Shown here piece after piece: positions 19,788 to 28,896 of a DNA stretch of 64,000 nucleotides. A program made the translations under genes and the position numbers. A model generated the notes under the pieces. That model did no database searches. It saw only the letters and a list, made by a program, of their open reading frames with translations, and was not told the DNA's origin. Source of the stretch: an uncultured Erythrobacter sp. (lineage in GTDB: Bacteria; Pseudomonadota; Alphaproteobacteria; Sphingomonadales; Sphingomonadaceae); contig NZ_CANMZM010000002.1 in assembly GCF_947502395.1 (NCBI RefSeq), positions 310,001-374,000 on the forward strand, written 5' to 3'. Position 1 is the stretch's first letter; every line of letters begins with the position of its first letter.

Positions 19788-20324
19788 TCAATAACCAAAG
19801 ATCCCAGCTATAAAACTGGCGATTAGCTTGTGATATTCAAGGAAGAGGCTGGCAAGGCTCGGGGCGGACGGAACCGCATCGCGCACAACAGTGACGTTTT
19901 CGGGCAACGTTCGGGACAGCTCACCAGCAGCGCGCCGCATATGCCAATCGGTCGTCACAAGGCGCAGTGAGGTGACCTGTTTCTGTTCAACCCATGCAGC
20001 GGTTTCTGTGGCATTGCCACGCGTATCGACAGCCATGAAACCAAGGCTGACACAGCAATCCATTTGCGCATCTGGCACTTCGAATTCCGCGGCGAACTCT
20101 TCGGGAGTGACTTCCGGATCGACACCGGTGACCAGCATCCGTTCGGCCAGTTCTTGGTCGAGTACTGCCAGACCTTGCGCGATGCGACCAGCGCCGCCCG
20201 TGGGCACGATCACAGCATCGGTCTTCTCCGCACCAGCAGGCTGCGGCAGGGCCACGGTGAACCACAAAAAGCCAAGCGCCCAAACCATCAGCGTCGCAGC
20301 AGCGAGATAACGAAATGTCTTCAT
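19788..20324 (-). CDS. YdcF/ElyC/SanA (DUF218) family membrane protein
   Basis: This 178-residue protein has an N-terminal membrane anchor followed by the DUF218 core: DAVIVPTGGAGRIAQGL, then GNATETAAW and LVTTDWHMRRA. Relatives (ElyC, SanA) influence envelope integrity and peptidoglycan assembly, but the enzymatic activity is unsettled. It starts 6 bases after the end of ftsX, which fits an envelope or division role. Confidence 0.85.
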   Translation of the reverse strand: MKTFRYLAAATLMVWALGFLWFTVALPQPAGAEKTDAVIVPTGGAGRIAQGLAVLDQELAERMLVTGVDPEVTPEEFAAEFEVPDAQMDCCVSLGFMAVDTRGNATETAAWVEQKQVTSLRLVTTDWHMRRAAGELSRTLPENVTVVRDAVPSAPSLASLFLEYHKLIASFIAGIFGY

Positions 20325-20330
20325 GAGCCT

Positions 20331-21275
20331 CTACAACATAGACCTTAAAGCATAGCCGATTGTTATACGCCCGGTGATGAGCGCAAGCATAACGCCTCCG
20401 ACAGGAATGGCGGCAATGATAAGCCAATCAGTGAGCGCCAGCCCGCCGCTGCTCACCATGCCGCTGTCGAGGCTGGCAAACTGCTGTCCCAAAAGCCACA
20501 GCGCAGCGAGGCCAACTAGCAGACCGATGACAGCGCCAAAGGCCGCTTCGCGCAAAACAGAACGCTCAAAGATGCGAGTGACTTGCGCGTCAGTCCCACC
20601 CAGCAAGTGGACAATCTCCACCGTCTCGCGGTGATTTATGAAGGCATTGCGCGCGGCGAGCCATACAGCGGATGCGGTTGCGATCGACACAAGGGTAATT
20701 AGAGCGAGCGCGAGATATTGGAGTGCAGAGAGCGCATCATAGACGGGGCGCAGCCATTGCGATTGCGCATCGACACGCGCCTCGCCACCCAAAGGCTCCA
20801 ATGCAGTGTCGAGTGCCGATTGCAATTGAGCGAGCTCATCCGTGGATGCGCTGCGCGAGAGCTCAACATCGATCAACGCAGGAATCGGCACATTGTCGCT
20901 CGCCACGCTCACACCAAGCCAAGGCTCGAGTAATGCTTGCAGCTCCGTTTCTGGCACGACTCGGACGGAGGTGACTAACGGATGCGCGCCCAATGCGGTT
21001 GCTGCTGCCTCAGTCTGCGCGGTGCGATCATCCAAGCCGGCCTCGATAATCTGCACTGTCACAGCATCAGCCAAGTCTGCTCGCGCATTGTCCGCGAGAT
21101 TGCGTAGCGAGAGCCCACCAGCTGCCGCGATCACAACCAGAGCGATAAGGATAGCGATCACCCAGGGAATCGGCCCGCTGAGGCGCGCAGGAGGTGCCAA
21201 GATGGTGGTGACCTCTTTCACAGGACCAAGGCCCAACTCTTGGCCAACCTCTTCGGGGACAGGGGGAGCGCTCAC
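20331..21275 (-). CDS. ftsX: cell division protein FtsX (permease-like)
   Basis: FtsX is the membrane subunit of the FtsEX complex, which activates septal peptidoglycan hydrolases. The 314-residue protein has a cytoplasmic N-terminus, a first membrane segment (WVIAILIALVVIAAAGG), a periplasmic loop (about 70-170) and three C-terminal membrane segments. The start is GTG 21275, whose GTGA overlaps the ftsE stop codon. This layout is normal for the family. Confidence 0.9.
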   Translation of the reverse strand: MSAPPVPEEVGQELGLGPVKEVTTILAPPARLSGPIPWVIAILIALVVIAAAGGLSLRNLADNARADLADAVTVQIIEAGLDDRTAQTEAAATALGAHPLVTSVRVVPETELQALLEPWLGVSVASDNVPIPALIDVELSRSASTDELAQLQSALDTALEPLGGEARVDAQSQWLRPVYDALSALQYLALALITLVSIATASAVWLAARNAFINHRETVEIVHLLGGTDAQVTRIFERSVLREAAFGAVIGLLVGLAALWLLGQQFASLDSGMVSSGGLALTDWLIIAAIPVGGVMLALITGRITIGYALRSML

Positions 21276-22039
21276 TTGGCTGCTCCAAGACTATCGGTGC
21301 GCGAGCCAGTCGCCGCTGGTTTTGACTTGGGCGCGGGCGGATAGCGCAAGGCTCCAGTGGGATCGGACAAGCGCCCTTTGTTGAGCCGCATGATCAGGGA
21401 ATCTGGCACTTTCTTGAGCAAGTGGACATCGTGGGTCGCAACAATGACTGTCGTTCCCACGCGGTGGTTGAGCGCCTCGAACAGCCGCAACAACTTGAGC
21501 GCCATTTCCGGATCGACGTTGCCGGTCGGCTCGTCAGCGATCAGGACCTGGGGACGCGCAATTACCGCTCTGGCAATAGCCACGCGTTGCTGCTCCCCGC
21601 CCGACATAGTCTCTGGGATCGCGTGCATACGGTGAGAAAGCCCCACCCATTCAAGCATGTCGCCAACAGATCGCTGCACCTTGGCCTCATCGGTCCCAGC
21701 CAGCCGCAAAGGGAGGGCAACATTGTCGAAAGCTGAAAGGTGCTGGACCAGACGGAAGTTCTGAAACACAACGCCAAGGCGCCGCCTGAAATCAGGCAAG
21801 CGACCACGAGGCAGGGTGATCATGTCCTTGCCGAACATGCGAATGCTCCCACGCGAAGGCCGCTGAGCCAGATAGAGAAGCTTTAAGAGGCTGGTCTTTC
21901 CCGCGCCGCTCGCGCCTGTGAGGAAGTAAAAACTTCCTGGAAACAAAGTGAAGGACACATCCGACAGCACTTCCGCATCGGTGCCATAGCGAAGCCCGAC
22001 ATTGTCGAATTTGACGATTTCAGAGGGCCTCTCGGTCAT
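21272..22039 (-). CDS. ftsE: cell division ATP-binding protein FtsE
   Basis: This 255-residue ABC ATPase has Walker A GASGAGKTS, signature MSGGEQQR and Walker B ending LIADEPTGN. It pairs with FtsX at the division site. The C-terminal tail after about residue 225 (RYPPAPKSKPAA) is a little longer than in E. coli and looks disordered. It is first in the ftsE-ftsX-ydcF-plsC run and divergent from the zinc-ribbon gene, with 179 bases between. Confidence 0.93.
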   Translation of the reverse strand: MTERPSEIVKFDNVGLRYGTDAEVLSDVSFTLFPGSFYFLTGASGAGKTSLLKLLYLAQRPSRGSIRMFGKDMITLPRGRLPDFRRRLGVVFQNFRLVQHLSAFDNVALPLRLAGTDEAKVQRSVGDMLEWVGLSHRMHAIPETMSGGEQQRVAIARAVIARPQVLIADEPTGNVDPEMALKLLRLFEALNHRVGTTVIVATHDVHLLKKVPDSLIMRLNKGRLSDPTGALRYPPAPKSKPAATGSRTDSLGAAK

Positions 22040-22218
22040 GACCTTAGATTTATCAGCGTGGGTTAGCTTGGGGAAGCCCGTGCGCGTCGCAAAACCCCGG
22101 CATTTCGACCAGTGTCATTCGGAATCGTGCTTCCATGTGGAAAAAGGGCGAGTTTTGCACTGCACTCAGCATCTTGCCCTTGTGCCCCGACGCAGTGTGA
22201 TTCATGCATTTTTGCGCA

Positions 22219-23160
22219 ATGATCATCTCCTGTCCTGCTTGCGGAACACGCTATGTTGTACCCGAGACAGCCATCGGGCCGGAAGGGCGCACGGTTCGCT
22301 GCGCCAAATGCAAGCACAGCTGGTTTCAGGAGCCAGAGCTGCTTGAGCTAGACACCGAGGATGAAAAGCCCGTTGCCGCCGCTACGCCTACTGAAGAGGC
22401 AGAGTCGGAAGAGCCGCCACCTCCGTCTCCAGAACCGGCAACTCCGCCTCCTCCACCACCGGTTCCGACCTCGACCGAGACGGCAAATGTCCCTGCACCA
22501 TCAGTCGATCACTGGCGCAGCGAGGATCGCAATGCGAGTGATGAAGATGAGGGTGCACCGGGAGACGATAGCGCACCGCCCGTCGAAGAAGAGAGTTATT
22601 CTGGCTCTAATGATCCATTGGCCAATGCAGACGATGATGATCACTACTACGATCATGCTGACAGCGCATTTGGCAATGACGAATATGAAGAAGAGGCCTC
22701 AAGCTTCGAGTATCGCCCACCGTTCACTCGTCGGCGCAATTCACTCAAAATGTGGACACTTGCTGCCGCCGTCTTTGCCCTTTTGGCGACCGGCACCGTC
22801 GTTGCGGTAAATTATTACGGCCTGCCTGATTGGGTTCCGATCCAGCGGCCTGAATTCGGGATTGGCAAAGCTGATCTCGAACTCGACTTTCCGGCCGAGC
22901 AGCAGCGCAAGGAAGTGCTCGATAGCGGAGAGGAGATTTTCCAGGTCCGAGGCACGATCAACAATGTCGGGCAGGAGACCATGAATGTGCCGAGCCTGCT
23001 GATCGTTTTCCGCGACGCGCGCGAGAAGAATGTCTATTCTTGGGTCGTAGTGCCCTCGAAACGTGAATTGGCACCGGGCGAGAGTCTGAACGTAACCGAA
23101 GCGATCACCGACATTCCCGCCACTGCGCAAGCAGCCGAAATCGGCTGGTCACCTGCCTGA
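22219..23160 (+). CDS. zinc-ribbon membrane protein (MJ0042 finger plus DUF3426-like C-terminus)
   Basis: This 313-residue protein starts with the MJ0042-type zinc ribbon (CPACGTRY, then CAKCKHSW). A long acidic and proline-rich linker follows (about 45-175), then one membrane segment (TLAAAVFALLATGTVVAV) and a C-terminal beta domain (VRGTINNVGQE) like DUF3426. Such proteins are frequent near ftsEX in Sphingomonadales. The function is not established. ATG 22219 puts the zinc ribbon at the very N-terminus, as in relatives. An upstream ATG at 22204 adds five residues. Confidence 0.85.
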   Translation: MIISCPACGTRYVVPETAIGPEGRTVRCAKCKHSWFQEPELLELDTEDEKPVAAATPTEEAESEEPPPPSPEPATPPPPPPVPTSTETANVPAPSVDHWRSEDRNASDEDEGAPGDDSAPPVEEESYSGSNDPLANADDDDHYYDHADSAFGNDEYEEEASSFEYRPPFTRRRNSLKMWTLAAAVFALLATGTVVAVNYYGLPDWVPIQRPEFGIGKADLELDFPAEQQRKEVLDSGEEIFQVRGTINNVGQETMNVPSLLIVFRDAREKNVYSWVVVPSKRELAPGESLNVTEAITDIPATAQAAEIGWSPA

Positions 23161-23172
23161 AACAGCATCAAT

Positions 23173-23415
23173 TCAGCTGAACTCGATCCAAGGCGTGCCT
23201 TGGGCGTCGCGGGCACGCTGCATCTCGGGGGCTTTCGGATCGACAGGCTGCCGTACAGCCCTCTCAAAGCTTGAGAATTCAATGCGAACGGGGCGGATCA
23301 CGCGAGCGCTGGCGCGCACCTGAACAGCCACCGGTCGGGTCCTCGCAGTCGTTGCTTCGACCGCTTGCGGGACGGCGCTTTGCGCGAGGATCAAGAGGGT
23401 AGCGGCAAGGCTCAT
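23173..23415 (-). CDS. small hypothetical secreted protein
   Basis: This 80-residue protein has a short hydrophobic N-terminus ending in a plausible cleavage site (LLILAQSAVPQAVEA), then an arginine-rich body (VQVRASARVIRPVRIEF). It is not assigned to a family. It is convergent with the zinc-ribbon gene and separated from it by 12 bases. The signal-like start and normal codon use make it likely real. Confidence 0.55.
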   Translation of the reverse strand: MSLAATLLILAQSAVPQAVEATTARTRPVAVQVRASARVIRPVRIEFSSFERAVRQPVDPKAPEMQRARDAQGTPWIEFS

Positions 23416-23622
23416 ACGCGATGGTTATCGACGCATTCACCATCCTCACAAGTCCGTTAGAAACCGTATCCCAATGCGGGACACCGAGCTCACACAGGCT
23501 AATTGCAGTCGTTAAATCGCACCTATGCATCAAAGCTCTTGCACGGGGACCAGCCCCTTGCTAGTGGCGCGCTCCTACCGAGGGCGATGCGTGAAAATCG
23601 TGATCCCCTGCTTACCCAGAGT

Positions 23623-23709
23623 GCGGTCGTGGCGGAACTGGTAGACGCGCAACGTTGAGGTCGTTGTGGGCTAACGCCCGTGGAAGTTCGAGTCTTCTCG
23701 ACCGCACCA
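23623..23709 (+). tRNA. tRNA-Leu (anticodon GAG)
   Basis: This 87-base class II tRNA has a 7-bp acceptor stem (GCGGTCG / CGACCGC), discriminator A and an encoded CCA. The anticodon stem CAACG/CGTTG encloses loop TTGAGGT with anticodon GAG at 23657-23659. The variable arm is long (GTGGGCTAACGCCCGT), as expected for leucine, and the T arm reads GTTCGAGTC. It decodes CUC and CUU. Confidence 0.95.
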
Positions 23710-23781
23710 AATTTCCGGACATACACTGTACGAGAGAGCGAGCTATCGTTTGTTTACGCCCTATCTGTATAGCTGTGGACC

Positions 23782-24183
23782 ATGACAGATTCACGCTTCC
23801 ACCCCTCGGCTGGCGGCTTTGTCCCGCATATGGGCATCACGCTTATCGACGAAGGCGAGGGCTGGCTCGAGGCTAAGATGGTGATCAAACAGCATCACTT
23901 GCGTTCAGGAGCGAATGCGCTGCACGCTGCTTCGATGATTGCTTTGGCTGACAGCGTTTGCGGTTTTGCAGCGGGTAATGTCCTTCCCGAAGGGGCCAAG
24001 GGCTACACCACGATAGAGTTGAAATCGAACTTCCTCGGTACGGCGAGTGAGGGCACGCTGATTGGCCGCGCGGAAGCCGATCATTTGGGCAGGACAACGC
24101 AAGTGTGGAGCTCAACCGTGACCCACAAGGAAACGGGGCGTAAATGCGCATTATTCCGCTGTACTCAGATGATACTGTATTGA
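23782..24183 (+). CDS. PaaI-type hotdog thioesterase
   Basis: This 133-residue single hotdog domain hydrolyses acyl-CoA thioesters by family. It has the helix segment HAASMIALADSVCGFA, followed by YTTIELKSNFLG, characteristic of PaaI/DUF4442-like enzymes. Its length is normal and no signal peptide is seen. ATG 23782 begins 72 bases after the tRNA. The physiological substrate is unknown. Confidence 0.88.
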   Translation: MTDSRFHPSAGGFVPHMGITLIDEGEGWLEAKMVIKQHHLRSGANALHAASMIALADSVCGFAAGNVLPEGAKGYTTIELKSNFLGTASEGTLIGRAEADHLGRTTQVWSSTVTHKETGRKCALFRCTQMILY

Positions 24184-24207
24184 GTTTACGAGCTTAGCTT
24201 GAGGTGT

Positions 24208-24717
24208 TCAGTCTTGCGGTAGGCTGATAAACTCGCCCTCGTAAAAGCCGAGTGCCTTTCCGCCAACGTCCGCTGGACCACTGAGCGCGGTCACTTCTCC
24301 AAGGATCATAGTATGATCGCCCGCTAGATGGGTTGTGTGCGCGCGGCATTGAAAGGTAGACAGCGCGCCTCTGATGACAGGCAGGCCTTCGCTGTTCAGC
24401 TCAAAATCGCCCTCTCGCACCGCGCTATTGCCGCGAGACGCATAGGCCAGGGCCTGCTCGCCCTGCTCAGCGTTGAGGATGCTGATGGTAAATTGTCCCG
24501 CTCTCGCAAACAGGTCAAATCGGCCCGAATCGTTGTGAAGGCTCCAGCATACAAGCAAAGGCTCAAGCGAAACTGAGACGAAGGAATTGATCGTCATTGC
24601 GGCGATATCACCCCCGTCCGCTTCCAAAGCGACAACGCAAACACCCGTCGGGAAATGGCCCATCGCGTTGCGAAAGTCCGCTGAACTCGGCGGGGTTGGG
24701 TTCTGGGGATCGCGCAA
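24208..24717 (-). CDS. flavin reductase family protein
   Basis: This FMN-binding split-barrel protein carries the family motifs FRNAMGHFPTGV, TINSFVSVSLEPLLVCW and GDHTMILGEV. Such proteins reduce free flavin with NAD(P)H for a partner monooxygenase. No monooxygenase gene is adjacent. A TTG start at 24717 is proposed because GGAG lies 7 bases upstream and it gives a standard 169-residue protein. The longer open frame to 24801 also begins with TTG and adds residues unlike the family. The gene converges on the thioesterase. Confidence 0.86.
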   Translation of the reverse strand: MRDPQNPTPPSSADFRNAMGHFPTGVCVVALEADGGDIAAMTINSFVSVSLEPLLVCWSLHNDSGRFDLFARAGQFTISILNAEQGEQALAYASRGNSAVREGDFELNSEGLPVIRGALSTFQCRAHTTHLAGDHTMILGEVTALSGPADVGGKALGFYEGEFISLPQD

Positions 24718-24957
24718 AAAAGGGGCTCCGATGCTTGTAGGCGGGGTTTCCCCCAGCGCGAAATGATAAATGCACCCGCGCGTTCGACTGATGCTGTGCA
24801 ATTGTCAATGCGTACTCGGCGGCCCGGTTCCCATCTCGATAGTAAGCTATGCACAACAGGCCTACGCCGGTCGGCCTATTGCTATTGCGCCAATGGAACT
24901 CACATTGAGTTGGAGAATTAGTAAGGTAAGACAAGACCTTTATTCAGGGACATTGTA

Positions 24958-26178
24958 ATGATCGACCGTGTGAGTACGGCCCTCAAAGACTTCCTAAAGC
25001 AAGAAAGCGCCGGCGGGATCGTATTGATTGTAGCTGCGGGCCTGGCGCTTTTGATCGCCAACAGTCCGCTGGCTGATGCCTATTTCGGTACGCTTTCGAC
25101 CAAGCTTAACGTCTCCTTCGGCGATTTTGCGATTAACAAATCGCTGCTCCTGTGGATCAACGATGGCCTGATGGCGATCTTCTTCTTCCTCATCGGATTG
25201 GAAGTGAAGCGCGAAATCCTGACGGGTCAGTTGTCCAGCTGGGACAAGGCCTCGCTGCCCTTGGTCGCGGCAGTTGGCGGCATGGCGATTCCGGCGTTGA
25301 TCTATGTCGGCATCAATTGGAATTCACCTGAAAGCATAAGCGGGTGGGCCATTCCGGCCGCGACTGATATTGCCTTTGCGCTTGGCATCTTGTCGCTGTT
25401 GGGGCCGCGCGTGCCGGTCGCGATGAAGGCCTTGTTGCTGGCCATCGCGGTGATCGACGATATTGGCGCAATCACGGTGATCGCTCTGTTCTACACTGGC
25501 GAGATCAAGCTCGATATGTTGGGCGGGGGCGCGGCAATGCTGGCGCTGCTGTTCGTGCTGGGACGGCTCAAGATTTCCTCCTCTATTCCCTATGTGCTGC
25601 TAACCGTCATCATGTGGGTCTTTGTCCTGAAATCAGGGGTCCATGCCACTTTGGCAGGCGTGACGGCCGCGATGATGGTGCCGGTTGTGGCGCGCGATGG
25701 CTCAAAGCTGCTCGAACATATGGAACATGGTCTGCACAAATGGGTAGCCTTCGTGATCATCCCGATCTTCGGCTTTGCCAATGCCGGGGTCAGCCTGTTC
25801 GGCCTGTCGCCCGCCGATCTGTTGCAACCACTTCCCTTGGGGATCGCGCTCGGCCTCTTAATCGGCAAGCAGGTCGGCATTGTCGGCTTTGCCTGGGTCG
25901 CGGTGAAGGCGGGCTTTGCCAGGCTTCCCGAGGGCGTTAGTTGGCGCAAGATCCATGGGCTTTCTCTGCTTGCCGCGATTGGCTTCACCATGAGCCTGTT
26001 CATCGGCAACCTCGCATTTGTCGATCCGGCGCTCATTGACGCGGTCAAGCTGGGCGTGCTTTCCGGGTCACTGGTGGCGGCTTTTGCAGGGTACTTCCTG
26101 CTCAAATCAGCGCTTCCTGACGAGGTTCCGAGCAATGATCACTTGCCAAAAGAGGAAGCGGCCGTGCAGAGCGCCTGA
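24958..26178 (+). CDS. nhaA: Na+/H+ antiporter NhaA
   Basis: This 406-residue inner-membrane antiporter exports sodium in exchange for protons. It has the conserved start FLKQESAGGIVL, the ion-binding pair in AVIDDIGAI (the two Asp equivalent to Asp163/164 of E. coli) and about 12 membrane segments. The call is secure. The following hydrolase gene starts 4 bases after its stop. A sodium antiporter would suit a marine or brackish habitat, which is inference. Confidence 0.95.
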   Translation: MIDRVSTALKDFLKQESAGGIVLIVAAGLALLIANSPLADAYFGTLSTKLNVSFGDFAINKSLLLWINDGLMAIFFFLIGLEVKREILTGQLSSWDKASLPLVAAVGGMAIPALIYVGINWNSPESISGWAIPAATDIAFALGILSLLGPRVPVAMKALLLAIAVIDDIGAITVIALFYTGEIKLDMLGGGAAMLALLFVLGRLKISSSIPYVLLTVIMWVFVLKSGVHATLAGVTAAMMVPVVARDGSKLLEHMEHGLHKWVAFVIIPIFGFANAGVSLFGLSPADLLQPLPLGIALGLLIGKQVGIVGFAWVAVKAGFARLPEGVSWRKIHGLSLLAAIGFTMSLFIGNLAFVDPALIDAVKLGVLSGSLVAAFAGYFLLKSALPDEVPSNDHLPKEEAAVQSA

Positions 26179-26182
26179 CGAG

Positions 26183-27052
26183 ATGCTCGATACGAGAGAA
26201 CCTGACTTGCACCATATCGAGGCTGGCAAGGTTACCCTTGCTTATCACGAATGGTCGGCGAGCGCTGATGCGCCCGTCCTTCTGATCGCTCACGCGACCG
26301 GATTCCACGGGCGCTGCTATGATCCCATTGCTGCACAATTCTCCGAACACCGGGTGATCGCGGTTGATATGCACGGCCATGGGGCATCGGGCGGCGATCC
26401 ATTGCAAGACTGGCAAATCGTGGTTGATGAATTGGTCGTCCTGATTGACCGACTGGGTCTTAAGGGCGCAGTCGGCATGGGCCATTCGATGGGAGGACAC
26501 GCCATCCTGCGTGCGGCAGCCGCGCGACCAAACACTTTCAAATCGCTCGTTTTGTTCGATCCGGTGGTACTCGACCCCCAGTTTTACGATTTGAAGGTCG
26601 CTGGCTTTTCTCAAGACCAGATGCATCCTGCAGCTAAGCGTAAACGGAACTTTGCCTCGATCGAAGAGATGATGACGCGGTTTGAGACGCGCGATCCCTA
26701 CTGTCTTTTTCGCCGTGATGTGTTTGAAAACTACTGCCGCTTTGGTCTGACACCGCTCGAAGACGGCGGGTTCGAGCTTGCTTGCGCGCCTGAGATGGAA
26801 GCGAGCATGTACATGTCGAGCCTTTCAGGAGCACCGGCCTTAGAAGCAGCTGCCTCGTTGCAAGTGCCCACCACGGTGGTTCGCGCAATGCGCACTCAGG
26901 CGCGCGACTTTAAGGGCTCGCCAACCTGGCCGGGGCTGGCTGAAAGCATGCCAAACGGAATAGATATGGATCGTTCCGACATGACCCATTTCCACCCGTT
27001 CCAAGATCCCGATGACGCAGCCCGCATCGTCCGCGAGGCGATGACGGACTAA
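26183..27052 (+). CDS. alpha/beta hydrolase
   Basis: This 289-residue cytoplasmic hydrolase has the oxyanion region AHATGFHGR, VDMHGHGASGG and the nucleophile elbow GHSMGG with Ser102. The probable catalytic His is in DMTHFHPFQ. ATG 26183 is used because it lies just after nhaA, and the longer open frame only overlaps nhaA. The substrate is unknown. Its end overlaps the facing fliS-like gene by 4 bases. Confidence 0.88.
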   Translation: MLDTREPDLHHIEAGKVTLAYHEWSASADAPVLLIAHATGFHGRCYDPIAAQFSEHRVIAVDMHGHGASGGDPLQDWQIVVDELVVLIDRLGLKGAVGMGHSMGGHAILRAAAARPNTFKSLVLFDPVVLDPQFYDLKVAGFSQDQMHPAAKRKRNFASIEEMMTRFETRDPYCLFRRDVFENYCRFGLTPLEDGGFELACAPEMEASMYMSSLSGAPALEAAASLQVPTTVVRAMRTQARDFKGSPTWPGLAESMPNGIDMDRSDMTHFHPFQDPDDAARIVREAMTD

Positions 27053-27423
27053 GCCGAGCGCGCCGCTTGCAGCAGCGCGCTCAAATCATCGCGCGCCCTG
27101 ACAAGATCCAAGGGAGAGCTACGGGTCATATTGCGAGCAATGGTTGCTGCAACACCGCCATAGAATTGGGTTAAAGGACCGAACAGGGGATTGTCTGTCG
27201 ACACGCCTCTGGCAAGCCAGACCGTGATGCCGTGGGCGCGAGAAAGCAGATCGCGAGGAACCTTGCCCGGTGTATGCTCGATAACCACCAAAGCCTGACC
27301 CAGCGACGCGACCGCCTCTTCGAGGCAGATGCGGGTCAAATCTTCTCCCGCAGATGCCTCAATCCGCGCGTCCAAGTCCACCCTGCGATAGGCCTTCGCC
27401 GCTCCTTCAGAGAATGGCATCAT
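27049..27423 (-). CDS. fliS: FliS-like flagellin export chaperone (probable)
   Basis: This 124-residue helical protein is the last gene of the fli run, 15 bases after fliD, where fliS normally sits. The pattern AYRRVDLDARIEAS, an amphipathic helix ending in ALVVIEH, and FGPLTQFYGGVAATIARN resemble the four-helix bundle of FliS. Sequence resemblance is weak, so the call leans on position. FliS holds flagellin unfolded in the cytoplasm before export. Confidence 0.6.
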   Translation of the reverse strand: MMPFSEGAAKAYRRVDLDARIEASAGEDLTRICLEEAVASLGQALVVIEHTPGKVPRDLLSRAHGITVWLARGVSTDNPLFGPLTQFYGGVAATIARNMTRSSPLDLVRARDDLSALLQAARSA

Positions 27424-27438
27424 CGTTGCTAATCTCTC

Positions 27439-28866
27439 TTAGTTTGATTGGTTGAAGGCTTCGATTTGCTGCTCAAGGAAGCTCAGCGTGCTTTGTGATG
27501 CGGTCACATTGCTTTGTGCCGCGATAAAGCTGCGGGTGAGGCGGTTGCGCAAGCTCTCCTGATTTTCAGCGACACGGGCAAGGCGCTCATCATTGCGTTC
27601 GATCTGCGCTTCATAGCGGGCAATAGAGCCACCCAGCGAGCCCGGATCGGAGAACAATGTGTTGTCGCGGGCCAGCCCGTCGATTGTAGCAAAAACGCCA
27701 AACGCCCCGGCAGTAAACATTGCAGCAGCCCCATCAGGAGAAGAGGTCAGCGTTTCATTCAGGCGTGCCGTGTCGAGTTCAAATGTACCGTCTCGCGTTA
27801 TTGATAAGCCGAGATCGCCCAGCGTTGAGGGCTCGCCATCCTCTGCGCCGGGCATCACCACTTCGTTTGCAAGTGCAGAGAGGTCGGCCCGCAATCCACG
27901 CGCACCTGAATCATTGTTGAGTGTGCTTCCCAGGCCAGACGCTTCCTGACTGAGCAAGCTGACCACATCGTTCAACGCCGCGACAAAATCGGTCATCACC
28001 GCGCTGATCGCACCATCATTGGTTTCGAAGCTCAAGGTGGTAGGAGTGCCGATATTCGTCTCGTTGAGCGTGAGGCCGATCCCTTCCGGCAGGCCCGTGA
28101 CCGTGTTGGAGGAGCTCGTCAGCTCAACCGTGTCGAGCCTGAAAACCGCATCCTGGGACGCTTGGCGTAATTCACCTGCATCGCTTGCGGGGTTCCATGC
28201 AAGATATGAGAGATCGCCGGGCGTGGCACTGCCGCCAGCGCTGGTGGGTTCGAGTACAAAGCCGTTCGGTGCGCCATCTTTCCCCTTGATCACCAATTGC
28301 GCGCCGTTTGAGCCTTCAGCGACATAGGCGAATAGCTTGCCGTCGCTGCCATTGGAGATCTTCGCGGCAAGTGAGTCCAGCGTGTCGTCGGCGGTCACGT
28401 CGATCGCGAGAGCCGTCTGTTCGGTGTCTTCAGTAAAGCTTGCTCCGCTGACAGACCCGAAGCGGATATTGAGCGTCCCTTCCCCCACCAAATCGCTGCC
28501 CGCCCCATAGCTTTGCAGAGCAAGGGTTTGGCCTTGCGCAAGTTGGCTTACTTCGAGCGAATAGCTTCCTTGTGGCGCAATCCCAGTGGTGGTCGTCACA
28601 TCAGCCACAGTAGGACTGGCCAGGTTTGGTTGAGGCGAAAGATCGCCATTGCGCACCCGGTCTCCCAAAGCACTCGCCAAATCATTAAGCGAAGAGCGGA
28701 TCAGCGCAGCCGCCGATATTTGCACTTCGAGCGACGCATTGCGCGATTCAAGATTGGCGCGCCGTGGCTCAAATGAAGCCTCCGACAAATCGTTCGCCAG
28801 CTGAATAAAATCAATGCCGCTGCCAGCGCCAAGCGCTGAGATGATGGAGGAGCCTTGGTTTTCCAT
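27439..28866 (-). CDS. fliD: flagellar filament cap protein FliD (HAP2)
   Basis: FliD forms the cap under which flagellin assembles. The 475-residue protein has the FliD N-terminus (SALGAGSGIDFIQLANDL), coiled-coil stretches at both ends and the C-terminal segment RYEAQIERNDERLARVAENQESLRNRL typical of the family. ATG 28866 is clear. It follows flhB, with fliS downstream. Confidence 0.92.
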   Translation of the reverse strand: MENQGSSIISALGAGSGIDFIQLANDLSEASFEPRRANLESRNASLEVQISAAALIRSSLNDLASALGDRVRNGDLSPQPNLASPTVADVTTTTGIAPQGSYSLEVSQLAQGQTLALQSYGAGSDLVGEGTLNIRFGSVSGASFTEDTEQTALAIDVTADDTLDSLAAKISNGSDGKLFAYVAEGSNGAQLVIKGKDGAPNGFVLEPTSAGGSATPGDLSYLAWNPASDAGELRQASQDAVFRLDTVELTSSSNTVTGLPEGIGLTLNETNIGTPTTLSFETNDGAISAVMTDFVAALNDVVSLLSQEASGLGSTLNNDSGARGLRADLSALANEVVMPGAEDGEPSTLGDLGLSITRDGTFELDTARLNETLTSSPDGAAAMFTAGAFGVFATIDGLARDNTLFSDPGSLGGSIARYEAQIERNDERLARVAENQESLRNRLTRSFIAAQSNVTASQSTLSFLEQQIEAFNQSN

Positions 28867-28896
28867 GAGGCTCAGAACGGCTATTTCGAGAATTGC